Shown: in pieces, positions 63,261 through 64,000 of the stretch
How the letters are laid out: the number at the start of each line of letters is the position of its first letter
How positions within the stretch are numbered: position 1 is the first letter of the stretch
Assembly (NCBI RefSeq): GCF_035818475.1
Contig: NZ_JAYMGV010000001.1
Span: 2,542,001-2,606,000 of the forward strand
Length of the DNA stretch: 64,000 nucleotides
Origin: Cognatitamlana sp035818475
GTDB taxonomy: Bacteria > Bacteroidota > Bacteroidia > Flavobacteriales > Flavobacteriaceae
Direction: 5' to 3'
The notes under the pieces: generated by a model
Databases searched by the model: none
What the model saw: the letters and a program-made list of their open reading frames with translations, nothing else
What the model was told of the DNA's origin: nothing
Program-made: the position numbers and the translations under genes

Positions 63261-64000
63261 TTATTTTGTAAAGCGATGTAATGTAAATGTCATAGCACTT
63301 AGTAAGAAAAACGCACCAACTTGATGTGCTATACCCAGCCATAGGGGTACTTGCAATAAAATAGTAAATACGCCAAGCATAAATTGCACCAGGACCAAAA
63401 TTAATAGCGCATTGACTCCCTTTTGTTGGTAAGACGTTAGAGAAATCCTTCTCGATCTTTTCCAGATTATGAATATAGAAAGCACCACCAGAAAGGCTAT
63501 GATTCTATGTATAAATTGAATACCACTGGGGTTTTCTATTATATTTTTATAAAAAGGATCTAAAATGTAAACCGATGAATGTATAAATTTCCCTTCGTTC
63601 ATCATTGGCCAATGGTTATGGAGTAAACCGGCTTTTAAGCCTGCAACAAAAGCCCCGTAAATGATTTGTATAATTAAAATGCCGTAACTGACCAGAATAA
63701 GATTCCTAAAGGAGGTGTTTACCGGCTTTTTGTTTGGGAATTTTAAATCTAAGGCTACCCATAAGGTTGCCGCAAAGGTGAGGAATGCTGTGGTTAAATG
63801 TGCAGCCAGTCTGTAATGACTAACATCTGGCCTGTCTACCAAACCACTTTTTACCATATACCAGCCCAAAAAGCCTTGAAACCCACCCAGAACTAACAAG
63901 ATCAGACACTTTTTTATGGTACTTCCAGTGAGTTGCTTTCTAATTAAAAAGTAGATAAATGGAATGATAAAAATTAAGCCTATGGCTCGTCCTATAACCC
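63261..64000 (-). CDS. ctaA: Heme A synthase (COX15/CtaA family), 5' end outside window
   Basis: The frame is open to the right edge of the window, beyond the TTG at 63899, and its translation upstream (IGRAIGLIFIIPFIYFLIRKQLTG) matches CtaA. The start therefore lies outside the window. The protein converts heme O to heme A for aa3-type oxidases. The visible part has several helices with conserved His: GFQGFLGWYMVKSGL, YRLAAHLTTAFL, HNHWPMM, FIHRIIAF and IAHQVGAFF. A heme-copper oxidase gene set probably lies nearby, outside the window. Confidence 0.92.
   Translation of the reverse strand, partial: VIGRAIGLIFIIPFIYFLIRKQLTGSTIKKCLILLVLGGFQGFLGWYMVKSGLVDRPDVSHYRLAAHLTTAFLTFAATLWVALDLKFPNKKPVNTSFRNLILVSYGILIIQIIYGAFVAGLKAGLLHNHWPMMNEGKFIHSSVYILDPFYKNIIENPSGIQFIHRIIAFLVVLSIFIIWKRSRRISLTSYQQKGVNALLILVLVQFMLGVFTILLQVPLWLGIAHQVGAFFLLSAMTFTLHRFTK

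Overview
The window looks like a chromosomal segment of a marine-type member of the Flavobacteriaceae (Bacteroidota). The DNA is AT-rich. Start sites lack obvious Shine-Dalgarno sequences, and several genes are preceded by the Bacteroidota -7 element TAnnTTTG. Three very large secreted proteins end in the type IX secretion (T9SS) type B sorting domain, whose marks are FTPNGDG and a final GHFALKR-like strand. Other group markers are a TonB-dependent receptor, several CAPSR-type sulfatases, a DnaJ with only two zinc motifs, and an IcmF-type fused mutase.

Layout. 1-3.2 kb: C-terminus of a TonB-dependent receptor, a membrane-anchored sulfatase whose start codon cannot be found, then three small minus-strand genes, two of them tandem paralogues. 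3.3-9.1 kb: two small envelope proteins, purU and icmF. 9.1-13.2 kb: a 45-residue ORF with its own terminator, an unknown 131-residue protein, an Lrp/AsnC regulator with a near-perfect promoter, and a minus-strand set of glyoxalase-like protein, YpdA-like reductase and MFS transporter. 13.2-13.4 kb: a probable structured non-coding RNA (6S-like candidate). 13.6-22.9 kb: DUF1684 lipoprotein, crcB, SRPBCC/GyrI-like protein, M49 dipeptidyl-peptidase III, MazG-like pyrophosphohydrolase, ilvE, DUF4920 lipoprotein, mnmD and a TIGR01777 epimerase. 22.9-25.8 kb: two adjacent sulfatases of different subtypes. 25.9-28.5 kb: yceI, then grpE-dnaJ. 28.7-34.0 kb: a tight five-gene run of NatAB-like ABC exporter, MscS channel, outer-membrane barrel protein and an NtrC-like regulator without a DNA-binding domain, closed by a MITE-like repeat with perfect 19-bp terminal inverted repeats.

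34.2-46.5 kb is mostly housekeeping: PPK2 kinase, M28 peptidase, DinB-like protein, DUF1624 acyltransferase-like membrane protein, sterol desaturase-like protein, lysA, sucC, DUF1456 protein, TerB-like protein and uvrB. 46.6-59.7 kb is the most distinctive region: three consecutive minus-strand T9SS cargo genes (1724, 1649 and 902 residues). They have three different N-terminal heads but share an approximately 90-residue repeat, present 4, 11 and 2 times. Upstream lies a two-gene ABC transporter. 61.6-64 kb: a protein with possible kinase-like motifs, a pRiA4b ORF-3-like protein, and heme A synthase (ctaA) cut by the window end.

No tRNA, rRNA, CRISPR array, prophage or intact insertion sequence was recognised. 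All identifications come from reading the sequence; no database search was run.
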